Assembly (NCBI RefSeq): GCF_000507185.2
Contig: NZ_AYTM02000002.1
Span: 1,883,501-1,947,500, forward strand
Direction: 5' to 3'
DNA length: 64,000 nt
Source of the DNA: Pseudomonas syringae KCTC 12500
Lineage (GTDB): Bacteria; Pseudomonadota; Gammaproteobacteria; Pseudomonadales; Pseudomonadaceae
The notes under the pieces were generated by a model that did not search any database, had not been told where the DNA came from, and saw nothing but the letters and a program-made list of their open reading frames with translations. Shown piece after piece: positions 35,456 through 44,962 of the stretch (position 1 is the stretch's first letter; each line of letters begins with the position of its first letter). Both the position numbers and the translations under genes were made by a program.

Positions 35456-36827
35456 GGCCTGTCTCCAGCCAGTTCAAAGGCGCACTGTCGGCGTGCGGCA
35501 ACTGCAATTGATCCAGCGCGACGTGCCAGTCGCCGAGGCGCTCAGGGTCAAGCCTCTGCCCGGCAGGCGCGGGCAGCAGCCAGATGCGCGCTGCACCGGC
35601 GCAGCGTGCCAGTTCGGCGATCAACGCCAGACTGCCACGGTCCGGCGAGCGGCGCGGGTCGCAGGCGATCACCATGCGCGCAGGCGGATACTGGGTCAGT
35701 TGCTCCAGCAGTTTGTGGCGCGACTCACGGCTGTCGAGAATGCCTGCATCGGCCACACCCGACGGCAGCGCTGGCGGCCAGACCTGCTGATCATCCAGCT
35801 CGATGGCCACCAGCAGCGCGCCGTTGCTTTCGGTTGCTCCTGCCCCGGACTGCACCTGATGCAGCGCAGCAGGCTCGGCATCGTTGACACCCAGGCGCTC
35901 GCTGCTGGGCATCAGGCGCTCACGCAATTCAAGGTATTCGGGTAAATCCAGATCGAGGCGCAGCGCTGCCCTGCCCTGCTTCCAGCGCCACAGGCAGAAC
36001 CCGGCCAGCAACAGCCGCGGCACGATGCCGTACACCAGCAACACACCCACCAGCCAGGCCGCCCAGGCCTGACGCGCGTTCTCGATACTCAACGCGCCAT
36101 TGCCGCTGGCACGAATCATGGTTTCGTCCGGCACGCTGAACCCCAGCCACGCCGGGATCGTACTGAGCGTCTGGGTAAGGCTGACGAACGTGTCGCTGCT
36201 CAGAATGGTGGTTTCCCAGACAAACCCGTAGCGTCGGGTCGCCATCAGCATCAACAACAGCACCAGCGCAGTGAGTAACGCCAGCAGCCACAGGCTGTGA
36301 ACCACCAAACCGAGCGCCCAGCGATTCAGGCGCTGGCGTTGCAGCAGCAAAACCAGCGCCGGGGCGAGCTGCGCGGCCTGGGCATCACGGGCGAGCTTTT
36401 CACTCAGCCACAACCACACTCGACCCAGCCCGGTATTACTGCGCCCGGCGAAGATCAGGCCCAGCGCCCAGGTCAGCAACAGCACGAGGTTCAGCCCCAG
36501 CAGGCTGCCCAGCGCCCAGAACACATTGACCGGTGCCTGCCCGTCGCCCATTGCGGCGAACGCCAGGCCCGCGCCACTGATGACCGAGAGCACCGCCAGC
36601 GCAATCAACGCCAGCCGCGCGCCCTGCTTCCAGTGGTGCAGTGCGCCAAGCATGCCGTCGCGCTGCGCCAGGCCGAGGGCGCGGTGGGTAATGCGCGCAG
36701 TCAGGTCGCCTCCGGCAGCGCGGGCACGGCGATTGGCTTCCAGATCATCCAGCACGCCAGCCTGCTGTTCACGCAGGCGCACGGCTTCGGTCAGCCAAAG
36801 GGTATCGAGGGGGGTCAGTGCAGTCAC
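35448..36827 (-). CDS. DUF2868 membrane protein
   Basis: 459 residues. Four or more transmembrane segments are evident: LALIALAVLSVISGAGLAFA, NLVLLLTWALGLIFAG, LWLLALLTALVLLLMLMATR and AWAAWLVGVLLVYGIVPRLL. A C-terminal cytoplasmic domain has a Rossmann-like look (ARMVIACDPRRSPDRGSLAL) and probably works with the overlapping downstream GTPase. The partner family suggests a membrane-linked GTPase module, but no function has been established. Confidence 0.84.
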   Translation of the reverse strand: MTALTPLDTLWLTEAVRLREQQAGVLDDLEANRRARAAGGDLTARITHRALGLAQRDGMLGALHHWKQGARLALIALAVLSVISGAGLAFAAMGDGQAPVNVFWALGSLLGLNLVLLLTWALGLIFAGRSNTGLGRVWLWLSEKLARDAQAAQLAPALVLLLQRQRLNRWALGLVVHSLWLLALLTALVLLLMLMATRRYGFVWETTILSSDTFVSLTQTLSTIPAWLGFSVPDETMIRASGNGALSIENARQAWAAWLVGVLLVYGIVPRLLLAGFCLWRWKQGRAALRLDLDLPEYLELRERLMPSSERLGVNDAEPAALHQVQSGAGATESNGALLVAIELDDQQVWPPALPSGVADAGILDSRESRHKLLEQLTQYPPARMVIACDPRRSPDRGSLALIAELARCAGAARIWLLPAPAGQRLDPERLGDWHVALDQLQLPHADSAPLNWLETGHD

Positions 36828-36936
36828 ACAGTGTCTCTTGATTGAATTCAGCGGTGAGCATAACCGCAGTCATGGGACTGAGCACGGCGCATGTCAGTTC
36901 ATTCGCCTGCCCTGCGACCTCTGATATCCTCGCGAC

Positions 36937-37449
36937 ATGAAAACTCATCTGCCCCTCAGCCTGATTGCCGCCCTCGGTGAAAACCGAGTGATTGGCGTCG
37001 ACAATTCCATGCCCTGGCATTTGCCGGGGGATTTCAAATATTTCAAGGCAACGACGCTCGGCAAGCCGATCATCATGGGTCGCAAGACCTGGGATTCGTT
37101 GGGCCGCCCGCTACCCGGCCGCCTCAATCTGGTGGTCAGCCGCCAGACCGACCTGCAGCTTGAAGGCGCAGAAGTCTTCGCTTCGCTGGACGCCGCCGTC
37201 GTGCGGGCCGAGCAGTGGGCGCAGGAACAGGGTGTCGACGAGGTGATGCTGATCGGCGGCGCGCAGCTTTACGCTCAAGGCCTCCCTCAGGCAGATCGCC
37301 TGTACCTGACTCGCGTGGCGCTGAGCCCTGATGGCGACGCGTGGTTTCCGGAATTCAATACGGCGCAGTGGGCGCTGGTATCCAACACCGAAAACGCCGC
37401 CGTCGATGACAAACCGGCTTACAACTTCGAAGTGTGGGAACGGGTCTGA
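36937..37449 (+). CDS. folA: Dihydrofolate reductase
   Basis: 170 residues; reduces dihydrofolate to tetrahydrofolate with NADPH. Landmarks: SLIAALGENRVIGVDNSMPWHLPGD with the substrate-binding Asp, IMGRKTWDSLGRPLPGR with the NADPH loop, and EVMLIGGAQLYAQGLP. The length is normal for chromosomal FolA. It is divergent from the DUF2868 gene, separated by 109 bases, as in other Pseudomonas. Confidence 0.96.
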   Translation: MKTHLPLSLIAALGENRVIGVDNSMPWHLPGDFKYFKATTLGKPIIMGRKTWDSLGRPLPGRLNLVVSRQTDLQLEGAEVFASLDAAVVRAEQWAQEQGVDEVMLIGGAQLYAQGLPQADRLYLTRVALSPDGDAWFPEFNTAQWALVSNTENAAVDDKPAYNFEVWERV

Positions 37450-37639
37450 TCAGCAATTTCTGGAGCAATTGCGGCCGCTGACGAAAAACTGCAACAAAAG
37501 TGTCGTTTTTGGTTTCACTGTCGCAAATAAAGGGGCAAACGGCGTCATTTGGCCTTTTTCGGGTCGCTGACGTACTTTTGCCTTCACAATAATTTGTTAC
37601 GGTCTGCCCCTTCGTTTTTTCGACAAGGGGAAATCGCCT

Positions 37640-38698
37640 ATGAAACTCGTGCCAAAACTGTTGGCCGCGGCCGTCTGCTTCGGGCTTGCCAGCCAGGCTA
37701 TCGCGGCCACCGAACTGAAGCATTGGCCCGAGCCTGCCGCCAAGGCGCTCGACGCGATGATTGCGGCGAATGCCAACAAGGGCAATTACGCCGTCTTCGA
37801 CATGGACAACACCAGCTACCGCTTCGACCTCGAAGAGGCGCTGCTGCCGTTCATGGAAAACAAAGGCCTGATCACCCGCGAAAAACTCGATCCCTCGCTG
37901 AAGCTGATCCCCTTCAAAGACAACGCCGAGCACAAGGAAAGCCTGTTCAGTTACTACTATCGTCTTTGCGAAATAGACGACATGGTCTGCTACCCGTGGG
38001 TCGCGCAGGTGTTTTCCGGCTTTACGCTTCAGGAGCTCAAGGGTTACGTCGATGAGCTGATGGCCCTGAAAAAGCCGATCCCTGCGACCTACTACGAAGG
38101 CGACACCGTCAAGCAGCTCAATGTCGAACCGCCGCGGGTATTCACCGGGCAGACCGAGCTGTACAACAAGCTGATGGAAAACGGCATCGAGGTGTATGTG
38201 ATGACCGCGGCGTCCGAAGAGCTGGTACGCATGGTCGCTGCCGATCCGAAGTACGGCTACAACGTCAAACCACAGAATGTGATCGGCGTGAGCACGCTGC
38301 TCAAGGACCGCAAGACAGGCGAACTGACCACCGCGCGCAAGCAGATCACGGCGGGCAAATACGATCCAAAAAGCAACATGGGTCTGGAGCTGACGCCATA
38401 CCTGTGGACGCCGGCAACCTGGATGGCGGGCAAGCAGGCGGCCATTCTGACCTACATCGATCAGTGGAAAAAACCGGTCCTGGTCGGCGGCGATACCCCG
38501 ACCAGCGACGGCTACATGCTGTTTCACAGCGTCGACGTGAGCAAGGGCGGCGTGCACTTGTGGATCAACCGCAAGGACAAGTACATGACCCAGCTGAACG
38601 GCATGATCAAGGACAATGCCGCAGCTCAGGCAAAAGAGAAGCTGCCGGTCACGGCCGACAAGAACTGGGTGATCGTAAAGCCGGACGAGATTCAGTAA
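37640..38698 (+). CDS. pchP: Phosphorylcholine phosphatase PchP
   Basis: A periplasmic HAD-superfamily phosphatase, 352 residues, releasing choline from phosphorylcholine. A signal peptide (MKLVPKLLAAAVCFGLASQAIAA) precedes the motif AVFDMDNTSYR. Numbered from the predicted mature end, its residues become D31, D33 and T35, the catalytic positions reported for P. aeruginosa PchP. Motif II (VMTAASEE) and motif III/IV (GGDTPTSDGYML) are intact. It links phospholipid-derived phosphorylcholine to the cbc, bet and sox genes in this window. AAGGGG precedes the ATG. Confidence 0.9.
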   Translation: MKLVPKLLAAAVCFGLASQAIAATELKHWPEPAAKALDAMIAANANKGNYAVFDMDNTSYRFDLEEALLPFMENKGLITREKLDPSLKLIPFKDNAEHKESLFSYYYRLCEIDDMVCYPWVAQVFSGFTLQELKGYVDELMALKKPIPATYYEGDTVKQLNVEPPRVFTGQTELYNKLMENGIEVYVMTAASEELVRMVAADPKYGYNVKPQNVIGVSTLLKDRKTGELTTARKQITAGKYDPKSNMGLELTPYLWTPATWMAGKQAAILTYIDQWKKPVLVGGDTPTSDGYMLFHSVDVSKGGVHLWINRKDKYMTQLNGMIKDNAAAQAKEKLPVTADKNWVIVKPDEIQ

Positions 38699-38709
38699 GC
38701 GACACAACA

Positions 38710-38733
38710 TTGCGGGTTGCCAGCAACCCGCAA
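38710..38733. terminator. Bidirectional terminator between pchP and trmB
   Basis: TGCGGGTTG/CAACCCGCA forms a nine-pair stem with a four-base loop in the 41-base gap between the convergent pchP and trmB stops. T tracts are short on both sides. Confidence 0.6.
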
Positions 38734-38739
38734 GCACAG

Positions 38740-39477
38740 TCAGTCGACTTTCTCGAACTTCAGGTCCCAAACGCCGTGCCCGAGCTTCTCGCCACGGCGC
38801 TCGAACTTGGTGATCGGCCTTTCCGCAGGGCGCGGGACGTACTGGTTGTCTTCAGCCTGGTTGCGATAACCGGGCGCAACGCTCATCACTTCCAGCATGT
38901 ATTCCGCGTAAGGCCCCCAATCAGTAGCCATGTGGAACACCCCGCCGACCTTCAGCTTGCTGCGCACCAGTGCGGCGAATTCAGGCTGCACGATGCGGCG
39001 CTTGTGGTGACGACTCTTGTGCCACGGGTCCGGGAAGAACAGCATCAGGCGATCCAGGCTGTTATCCGCGACGCAGCGGTTCAGCACTTCGATGGCGTCG
39101 CAATCATAGACGCGCACATTGGTCAGCCCCTGGGTCAGGACGCCGTTAAGCAGCGCGCCTACGCCTGGAGAATGCACCTCGACACCGATGAAATCGTGTT
39201 CGGGGGCCGCAGCGGCCATTTCCAGCAGCGAGTGGCCCATGCCGAAGCCGATTTCCAGCGTACGCGGCGCAGAGCGACCGAACACCTGATCGAAATCCAC
39301 CGGCGTGTCGGTCAGCGACAGGCCATACAACGGGAGGCCTTGATCGAGGCCGCGCTGCTGACCTTCGGTCATACGGCCAGCTCGCATCACGAAACTCTTG
39401 ATGCGGCGGTGTGGGCGCTCTTCGCCTTCTTCGACAGCAGGCGACTCTGGGTGCGGAACGTGCGAATCAGTCATCAA
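38740..39477 (-). CDS. trmB: tRNA (guanine-N7)-methyltransferase
   Basis: Methylates G46 of tRNA using S-adenosylmethionine; 245 residues. The SAM motif [15 protein letters not shown], the catalytic-site [15 protein letters not shown] and C-terminal [17 protein letters not shown] are all family hallmarks. It follows thiG with a seven-base gap on the minus strand, the usual thiS-thiG-trmB order in Pseudomonas. Confidence 0.95.
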   Translation of the reverse strand: MMTDSHVPHPESPAVEEGEERPHRRIKSFVMRAGRMTEGQQRGLDQGLPLYGLSLTDTPVDFDQVFGRSAPRTLEIGFGMGHSLLEMAAAAPEHDFIGVEVHSPGVGALLNGVLTQGLTNVRVYDCDAIEVLNRCVADNSLDRLMLFFPDPWHKSRHHKRRIVQPEFAALVRSKLKVGGVFHMATDWGPYAEYMLEVMSVAPGYRNQAEDNQYVPRPAERPITKFERRGEKLGHGVWDLKFEKVD

Positions 39478-39484
39478 CGGGCTC

Positions 39485-40279
39485 TTACTTGATCAGGCCA
39501 TCCAGCGGCGAAGACGCGCTGGCATAGAGTTTTCGTGGCATGCGCCCGGCGAGGTAGGCCAGACGGCCGGCAATTACGGCGTGCTTCATGGCTTCAGCCA
39601 TCATCACCGGCTGCTGGGCGTGGGCGATGGCCGAGTTCATCAATACGGCTTCACAGCCCAGTTCCATCGCGATGGTGGCATCGGAGGCGGTACCAACACC
39701 GGCATCGACCAGCACCGGCACTTTGGTTTCTTCAAGAATGATCTGCAGGTTGTACGGGTTGCAGATCCCCAGGCCGCTGCCGATCAGGCCGGCCAGCGGC
39801 ATGATCGCGATACAGCCGATTTCGGCCAGCTGGCGGGCGATGATCGGGTCATCACTGGTGTAGACCATTACGTCGAAGCCGTCCTTGACCAGGATCTCGG
39901 CGGCCTTGAGGGTTTCGATCACATTCGGGAACAGGGTCTTCTGATCGGCCAGCACTTCGAGCTTGACCAGATTGCGGCCGTCGAGCAATTCGCGGGACAG
40001 GCGGCAAGTGCGTACGGCCTCGGTCGCATCGAAGCAGCCAGCGGTGTTCGGCAATATGGTGTAGCGATCAGGCGGCAGCACGTCCAGCAGGTTCGGCTCG
40101 CCGGGGTTCTGGCCCAGGTTGGTGCGGCGCACGGCAACGGTCACGATCTCGGCGCCCGAGGCTTCGATGGCCAGACGGGTCTGTTCCATATCGATGTACT
40201 TGCCGGTGCCTACCAGCAGGCGCGACTCGAAAGTCCGACCGGCCAGGACGAAGGGCTTGTCGCTGCGAACATTGCTCAT
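39485..40279 (-). CDS. thiG: Thiazole synthase
   Basis: 264 residues; makes the thiazole ring of thiamine from deoxyxylulose phosphate, dehydroglycine and ThiS thiocarboxylate. The N-terminal [14 protein letters not shown], the mid region [14 protein letters not shown] and the catalytic-lysine region NLVKLEVL (Schiff-base Lys), plus [20 protein letters not shown], are present. It is 51 bases downstream of thiS. Confidence 0.95.
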   Translation of the reverse strand: MSNVRSDKPFVLAGRTFESRLLVGTGKYIDMEQTRLAIEASGAEIVTVAVRRTNLGQNPGEPNLLDVLPPDRYTILPNTAGCFDATEAVRTCRLSRELLDGRNLVKLEVLADQKTLFPNVIETLKAAEILVKDGFDVMVYTSDDPIIARQLAEIGCIAIMPLAGLIGSGLGICNPYNLQIILEETKVPVLVDAGVGTASDATIAMELGCEAVLMNSAIAHAQQPVMMAEAMKHAVIAGRLAYLAGRMPRKLYASASSPLDGLIK

Positions 40280-40330
40280 CGGAAATCCTCATAACGTGCA
40301 GATTGGGTTGGGCGCAGTGCGGATTGCGAA

Positions 40331-40531
40331 CTAGCCACCGCCAATGGCATGAACCACTTCGACCTGATCGCCTTCGCTCAAGACGGTCGTCGCATGCTGA
40401 CTGCGCGGCACGATATCCAGGTTCAGTTCTACCGCGACCCGGCGCCCTGCAAGGTCCAGACGGGTCAGCAATGCCGCGACGGTTTCGCCATCGGGCAATT
40501 CATGGGGTTCGCCGTTCAACTGAATGTGCAT
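40331..40531 (-). CDS. thiS: Sulfur carrier protein ThiS
   Basis: A ubiquitin-like sulfur carrier of 66 residues starting MHIQLNGEPHELPDGETV. It ends VEVVHAIGGG, and the terminal Gly-Gly is the thiocarboxylate site. The ATG at 40531 was chosen because the longer frame extends 38 residues without homology. thiG follows immediately. Confidence 0.93.
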   Translation of the reverse strand: MHIQLNGEPHELPDGETVAALLTRLDLAGRRVAVELNLDIVPRSQHATTVLSEGDQVEVVHAIGGG

Positions 40532-40645
40532 GCGAGAGCAGCCATCATTTTTGGGGGGCCAGCATTCTAGCCCGATCAGCCTGTATGACCAAGGCAAAGC
40601 CACGCCATTCGTCTCAAGCGCGCTTGCTTTGCGGGGAGCAGACAC

Positions 40646-41026
40646 TCAAGGAGGCGAACCCAGCCTCCAGGCCGCCAGACCCAGCATCGACCAGCCGAAC
40701 AGAAATGCCAGACCACCGAACGGCGTGATGATGCCCAGCTTGCTGAACCCGGTGAGGGTCAGGGCGTAGAGGCTGCCGGAAAACAGCAGAATGCCGACCG
40801 CGAAGGAGAATCCGGCCCAGGTTATCAGGCGTCCGGGGATGTGCGTTGCCAGGATCGCCACGCCGAGCAGGGCCAGCGCGTGAATCAGTTGATAAAGCAC
40901 ACCGGTGTGGAACACCGCCAGGTACTCGGCACTCAGGCGTTCCTTGAGGCCGTGGGCGGCAAATGCGCCCAGGGCCACACCGGTGAAGCCGAAGAAAGCG
41001 GCCAGCATCAAAAAGCTACGAAACAT
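40646..41026 (-). CDS. DUF423 (YgdD-type) membrane protein
   Basis: 126 residues, four transmembrane helices. The family motif GAFAAHGLKERLSAEYLAVF follows helix 1, and YQLIHALALL lies in helix 2. Function unknown. It is divergent from mtgA, the usual neighbourhood. Confidence 0.9.
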   Translation of the reverse strand: MFRSFLMLAAFFGFTGVALGAFAAHGLKERLSAEYLAVFHTGVLYQLIHALALLGVAILATHIPGRLITWAGFSFAVGILLFSGSLYALTLTGFSKLGIITPFGGLAFLFGWSMLGLAAWRLGSPP

Positions 41027-41106
41027 CAGGAACTCCAGTGAAAAATCGTCGGACGGCGCACGGTCTGTATAATGGCCCGCTCAACGGGTTCGGCCAAGCC
41101 ATCTCT

Positions 41107-41817
41107 ATGCTGCAGTCTATTCTTCGTCGCCTCTTCAAAGCCCTGCTGTGGTTCGCCGCAGGCAGTGTTCTCGTGGTCCTGGTTTTGCGCTGGGTGCCGC
41201 CACCGGGCACCGCGCTGATGGTCGAGCGCAAAGTCGAATCCTGGTTCGACGGCGAGCCTATCGACCTGCAACGCGACTGGGAACCGTTGGACAAAATCTC
41301 CGACAACCTGAAAATCGCAGTCATTGCCGGCGAAGACCAGAAATTCGCCGAGCACTGGGGTTTCGATGTCGACGCGATTCAAGCGGCCATTCTGCATAAC
41401 GAGCGTGGCGGCTCGATACGCGGCGCCAGCACCCTCAGCCAGCAGGTGTCGAAAAACCTGTTCCTGTGGTCCGGCCGCAGCTACCTGCGCAAGGGGCTGG
41501 AAGCCTGGTTCACCCTGCTGATCGAGCTGCTCTGGTCCAAGGAGCGCATCCTTGAGGTGTACCTCAACAGTGTCGAGTGGGACGAAGGTGTATTCGGCGC
41601 CCAGGCTGCGGCGCAACATCACTTCCGCACCAACGCCAGCGCGCTTTCGGCGCAGCAGGCCAGCTACCTCGCCGCCGTCCTGCCCAACCCGCGCCAGTGG
41701 AGCGCCAGTCACCCGAGCAGCTACGTCTCTCGCCGCGCAGGCTGGATTCGTCAGCAGATGCGTCAGTTGGGTGGGGATGAGTATTTGCAGGGGCTGAACA
41801 GCAGCCGTCGGTGGTGA
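41107..41817 (+). CDS. mtgA: Monofunctional biosynthetic peptidoglycan transglycosylase
   Basis: 236 residues; polymerises lipid II into glycan strands at the inner membrane. An N-terminal anchor (ALLWFAAGSVLVVLVL) precedes the GT51 domain with the catalytic Glu in AGEDQKFAEHWGFD, then GASTLSQQVSKNLFLW, and RILEVYLNSVEWDEGVFG. The ATG at 41107 is chosen because the upstream in-frame start would overlap the divergent promoter; a TATAAT box at 41068-41073 lies between the two. Confidence 0.94.
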   Translation: MLQSILRRLFKALLWFAAGSVLVVLVLRWVPPPGTALMVERKVESWFDGEPIDLQRDWEPLDKISDNLKIAVIAGEDQKFAEHWGFDVDAIQAAILHNERGGSIRGASTLSQQVSKNLFLWSGRSYLRKGLEAWFTLLIELLWSKERILEVYLNSVEWDEGVFGAQAAAQHHFRTNASALSAQQASYLAAVLPNPRQWSASHPSSYVSRRAGWIRQQMRQLGGDEYLQGLNSSRRW

Positions 41818-41875
41818 TGTTTGCGCTCGGTTTCAATGGCCTCTCGCTACCTACGTTCGAGCATGAGAACGGGCC

Positions 41876-42204
41876 TTTGTAGGAGCGAACTTGTTCGCGA
41901 AGGCATTGTCTCGAACGACAAATCTTCTGCGACTATACGGGCCCTTTCGCGAACAGGTTCGCTCCTACGTTTGGGCATGGGAGCCGGATGGCTTTTGTAG
42001 GAGCGAACTTGTTCGCGAAGGCTTTGTTTCAAACGGCAAATCTTCTGCGCCTGTACGGGCCCTTTCGCGAACAAGTTCGCTCCTACGTTTGGGCATGGGA
42101 GCCGGATGGCTTTTGTAGGAGCGAACTTGTTCTTGAAGGCTTTGTTTTCAACACCAAATCTTCTGCGACTGTACGGGCCCTTTCGCGAACAAGTTCGCTC
42201 CTAC
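41876..42204. repeat. 118-bp tandem repeat of paired inverted REP-like arms
   Basis: GTAGGAGCGAACTTGTTCGCG begins at 41879, again at 41997 and at 42115, exactly 118 bases apart. Each unit ends with the inverted arm TCGCGAACAAGTTCGCTCCTAC, so each can fold into a long hairpin around a loop of about 50 bases. The third copy has TTCTTGAA for TTCGCGAA in the left arm, and the first has CAGG for CAAG in the right arm. This is a tandemly amplified REP doublet, with its right end about 80 bases from the rpoH stop. Confidence 0.9.
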
Positions 42205-42242
42205 AAAACTATGCAGTCGCACGATAGCTGTCACCAGAAACA

Positions 42243-42271
42243 AAAACGCCCCGATCATCTCGGGGCGTTTT
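42243..42271 (-). terminator. Rho-independent terminator of rpoH
   Basis: The stem AAAACGCCCCGA/TCGGGGCGTTTT has a short loop and T runs on both strands. It lies 16 bases after the rpoH stop and can also stop readthrough from the mtgA side. Confidence 0.85.
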
Positions 42272-42286
42272 CGTTGCCGTTCAGCC

Positions 42287-43141
42287 TTACGCGGCGATCG
42301 ACGTCTTGAGCTTGTTCATCGCGCTTTTTTCCAGCTGACGAATACGCTCGGCAGAGACGTTGTACTTCTGCGCCAGGTCGTGCAGCGTGGCTTTTTCTTC
42401 TGCCAGCCAGCGCTGGTAGAGGATGTCACGGCTGCGTTCGTCCAGCACGTCCAGCGCCTGATGCAGGTTGGCGGTGGAGTTGTCGGTCCAATCGGAGTCT
42501 TCCAATTGACGCGCCGGGTCGTAGCGGTGGTCTTCCAGGTAGTTGGCCGGCGACTGAAAGGCGCTGTCGTCGTCCGCTTCGGCTGCCGGGTCGAACGCCA
42601 TATCGTGGCCCGTCAGACGGCTTTCCATCTCACGCACCTCACGCGGCTCGACGCCCAGGCTTTCTGCGACACGATGCACTTCATCATTGTTCAGCCAGGC
42701 CAGACGCTTTTTCTGGCTGCGCAGGTTGAAGAACAGCTTGCGTTGCGCCTTGGTCGTGGCGACCTTGACGATGCGCCAGTTACGCAGGATGAACTCGTGA
42801 ATTTCGGCCTTGATCCAGTGCACAGCAAAAGACACCAGACGCACGCCCATTTCCGGGTTGAAACGCTTCACGGCCTTCATCAGACCGACGTTACCTTCCT
42901 GGATCAGATCGGCCTGAGCCAGACCGTAACCCGAATAACTGCGCGCGATGTGCACGACGAATCGCAGGTGGGCGAGGACCATTTGACGGGCCGCGTCCAG
43001 ATCCTGCTCATAGTAGAGACTCTCAGCCAGTTCACGCTCCTGCTCGGGCGTCAGCAAGGGAATGCTGTTGACCGTGTGCACATAGGCCTCGAGGTTCGCA
43101 CCCGGGACTAGAGCATAAGCAGGTTGCAAAGAAGTGGTCAT
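42287..43141 (-). CDS. rpoH: RNA polymerase sigma-32 (heat-shock sigma factor)
   Basis: 284 residues. Region 2 ([40 protein letters not shown]), the RpoH box [15 protein letters not shown] that mediates FtsH/DnaK control, and region 4 ([20 protein letters not shown]) are intact. The ATG at 43141 ([14 protein letters not shown]) follows CGCTGGAGG; the longer frame upstream is not conserved. It lies downstream of ftsYEX on the same strand, as in E. coli and Pseudomonas, with its own 118-base leader. Confidence 0.96.
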   Translation of the reverse strand: MTTSLQPAYALVPGANLEAYVHTVNSIPLLTPEQERELAESLYYEQDLDAARQMVLAHLRFVVHIARSYSGYGLAQADLIQEGNVGLMKAVKRFNPEMGVRLVSFAVHWIKAEIHEFILRNWRIVKVATTKAQRKLFFNLRSQKKRLAWLNNDEVHRVAESLGVEPREVREMESRLTGHDMAFDPAAEADDDSAFQSPANYLEDHRYDPARQLEDSDWTDNSTANLHQALDVLDERSRDILYQRWLAEEKATLHDLAQKYNVSAERIRQLEKSAMNKLKTSIAA

Positions 43142-43259
43142 ACGAAAAAACCTCCAGCGCACAGGTAATGTGCAGTTCAGCATTAGCCAGATTGACCCGG
43201 AACCGCTAACCAAGTTCCTTGATATTCGGAGGCCAGTCTGGTGAAACAATAATGTGGCT

Positions 43260-44294
43260 CTACCGGGGCGCCAGTTCACGAAGATGTCGGGCCACCGCAA
43301 TCCAGGCACCGATATACCCTAACAGAACCGCTCCAAGCAAGAGGGAAAGACCATCACCCATCGGCACACCGGCCAGCGCAAAGTCACTTCCATAGAGACC
43401 TGCCAGTCCGACAACCGCGCCGTTCAGCCAGTTCAGGCCGTAAGCCAGAACGCCCCAGGACAGGATGCCTGCCCCGAAGCCGTACAGCGCGCCCATATAA
43501 AGGAAAGGCCTGCGCACGTAGCTGTCGGTACCGCCGACCAGCTTGATGACTTCAATTTCGATGCGGCGGTTTTCAATGTGTAGACGAATTGTGTTACCAA
43601 TTACTAATAGCAAAGCCGAGACCAGCAAAACCGTCAAGCCGAAAACGAAACGGTCACCCAGTTTGAGGATCGCGGCCAGCCTTTCAACCCAGACCAGGTC
43701 CAGTTGCGCCTGCTCTACTTTAGGCAATTCGGCCAGTCGCGTACGCAAGGCTTCCAGCGCAGGTTTGTCCACTTCGTCCGGCGTCACCAGCACCACGCCC
43801 GGAAGCGGGTTCTCCGGCAATTCCTTGAGCGCCTCGCCCAACCCGGACTGCTGCTTGAACTCACCCAACGCTTGTTCGCTGCTGATGTATTCGGCATCTG
43901 CCACACCGGGCATCGCTTTGATTTCATCGCGCAGGCGGGTGCCATCAGCGGTGCTGGCATCCAGATTCAGGTAGATCGAAATCTGCGCCGCGCGCTGCCA
44001 CGAACCACCCAGACGCTCGACATTGCTCAGCAGCAACGACAAGCCCATCGGCAGGCTCAAGGCAATCGCCATCACCAGACAGGTAAAGAAGCTGCCAATC
44101 GGTTGCTTGCCCAGACGTCGCAGGCTGTCCAGCAGACTGGAGCGATGGCTTTCCAGCCAGGCGGACAGCAGCGCGCTGAAATCAGGGCCGTCGTCATCGT
44201 GGTCATGGCGCTGCTTTTTCTGTTTAGGCGGCACCGGATCGGCGGCTTTTGGCGCGACGCGCTCTGAAACCTTGGGGCTGCGTGTGGCACTCAT
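43260..44294 (-). CDS. ftsX: Cell division protein FtsX
   Basis: The permease-like partner of FtsE, 344 residues, coupling ATP hydrolysis to periplasmic amidase activation at the septum. A charged cytoplasmic N-terminal tail ([16 protein letters not shown]) precedes TM1 ([19 protein letters not shown]). A periplasmic domain follows, then three more TM helices with [22 protein letters not shown], the FtsX signature, just after TM2. It overlaps the ftsE stop by four bases. Confidence 0.95.
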   Translation of the reverse strand: MSATRSPKVSERVAPKAADPVPPKQKKQRHDHDDDGPDFSALLSAWLESHRSSLLDSLRRLGKQPIGSFFTCLVMAIALSLPMGLSLLLSNVERLGGSWQRAAQISIYLNLDASTADGTRLRDEIKAMPGVADAEYISSEQALGEFKQQSGLGEALKELPENPLPGVVLVTPDEVDKPALEALRTRLAELPKVEQAQLDLVWVERLAAILKLGDRFVFGLTVLLVSALLLVIGNTIRLHIENRRIEIEVIKLVGGTDSYVRRPFLYMGALYGFGAGILSWGVLAYGLNWLNGAVVGLAGLYGSDFALAGVPMGDGLSLLLGAVLLGYIGAWIAVARHLRELAPR

Positions 44295-44962
44295 ACTCCG
44301 GCCTCCCCGTCACCGATCAGACGACCGCGCTGCAGGGTCAGCATGCGATGGCGCATGCGGGCGATCAATGCAAGGTCGTGACTGGCAATCAGCACGCTGG
44401 TCCCCAGTCGGTTGATATCTTCAAACACCCCCATGATCTCCGCCGCCAGGCGTGGGTCGAGGTTACCGGTCGGTTCATCGGCAAGCAGCAGGGCCGGACG
44501 GTGAACAATGGCGCGGGCAATGCCGACACGCTGCTGCTGACCGGTAGAGAGGTCACCCGGGTACAGCTCGGCCTTGTCGGACAACGCCACCCGCTCAAGC
44601 GCCGAGTCGACCCGCTTGGCGATCTCGGGCTTGGACAGGCCGAGGATCTGCAAGGGCAACGCGATGTTGTTGAACACCGTGCGATCGAACAGCAACTGGT
44701 GATTCTGGAACACCACGCCGATCTGACGACGCAGAAACGGGATTTGTGCGTTGCTGATTTGCCCAAGGTCCTGACCGGCCAGCATCAGTTTGCCGGTGGT
44801 CGGACGCTCCATGGCCAGCAACAGGCGCAGCAGCGTGCTTTTGCCGGCACCGGAATGACCGGTGACGAACAAAAACTCGCCGCGACGTACTCGAAAGCTC
44901 AGTTCATGCAACCCGACATGTCCATTCGGGTAGCGCTTACCGACCTGCTCGAATCGAATCAT
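44291..44962 (-). CDS. ftsE: Cell division ATP-binding protein FtsE
   Basis: 223 residues. Walker A is GHSGAGKSTLL, signature LSTGQQQRVGIARA, Walker B LLLADEPTGNLDP. The signature reads LSTGQ, a normal FtsE variant of LSGGE/Q. Its start overlaps the ftsY stop by four bases and its stop overlaps ftsX, a tightly coupled trio. Confidence 0.96.
   Translation of the reverse strand: MIRFEQVGKRYPNGHVGLHELSFRVRRGEFLFVTGHSGAGKSTLLRLLLAMERPTTGKLMLAGQDLGQISNAQIPFLRRQIGVVFQNHQLLFDRTVFNNIALPLQILGLSKPEIAKRVDSALERVALSDKAELYPGDLSTGQQQRVGIARAIVHRPALLLADEPTGNLDPRLAAEIMGVFEDINRLGTSVLIASHDLALIARMRHRMLTLQRGRLIGDGEAGV

Larger units (their letters stand above)
41818..42286. other. mtgA-rpoH intergenic region filled by repeats
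   Basis: About 470 bases with no gene. Nearly all of it is the 118-base tandem repeat at 41876-42204, followed by the rpoH terminator. The three overlapping + strand open frames here (starting at 41891, 41988 and 42106) translate the repeat itself, which explains their near-identical sequence. Confidence 0.8.

Noticed and set aside
41876..42204. Possible CRISPR array
   Set aside because: Only three units, no distinct spacers (the whole unit is repeated) and no cas genes nearby.
41891..42309. Three + strand frames with near-identical protein sequence (LLRLYGPFREQVRSY)
   Set aside because: They are translations of the 118-base repeat, not a gene family.
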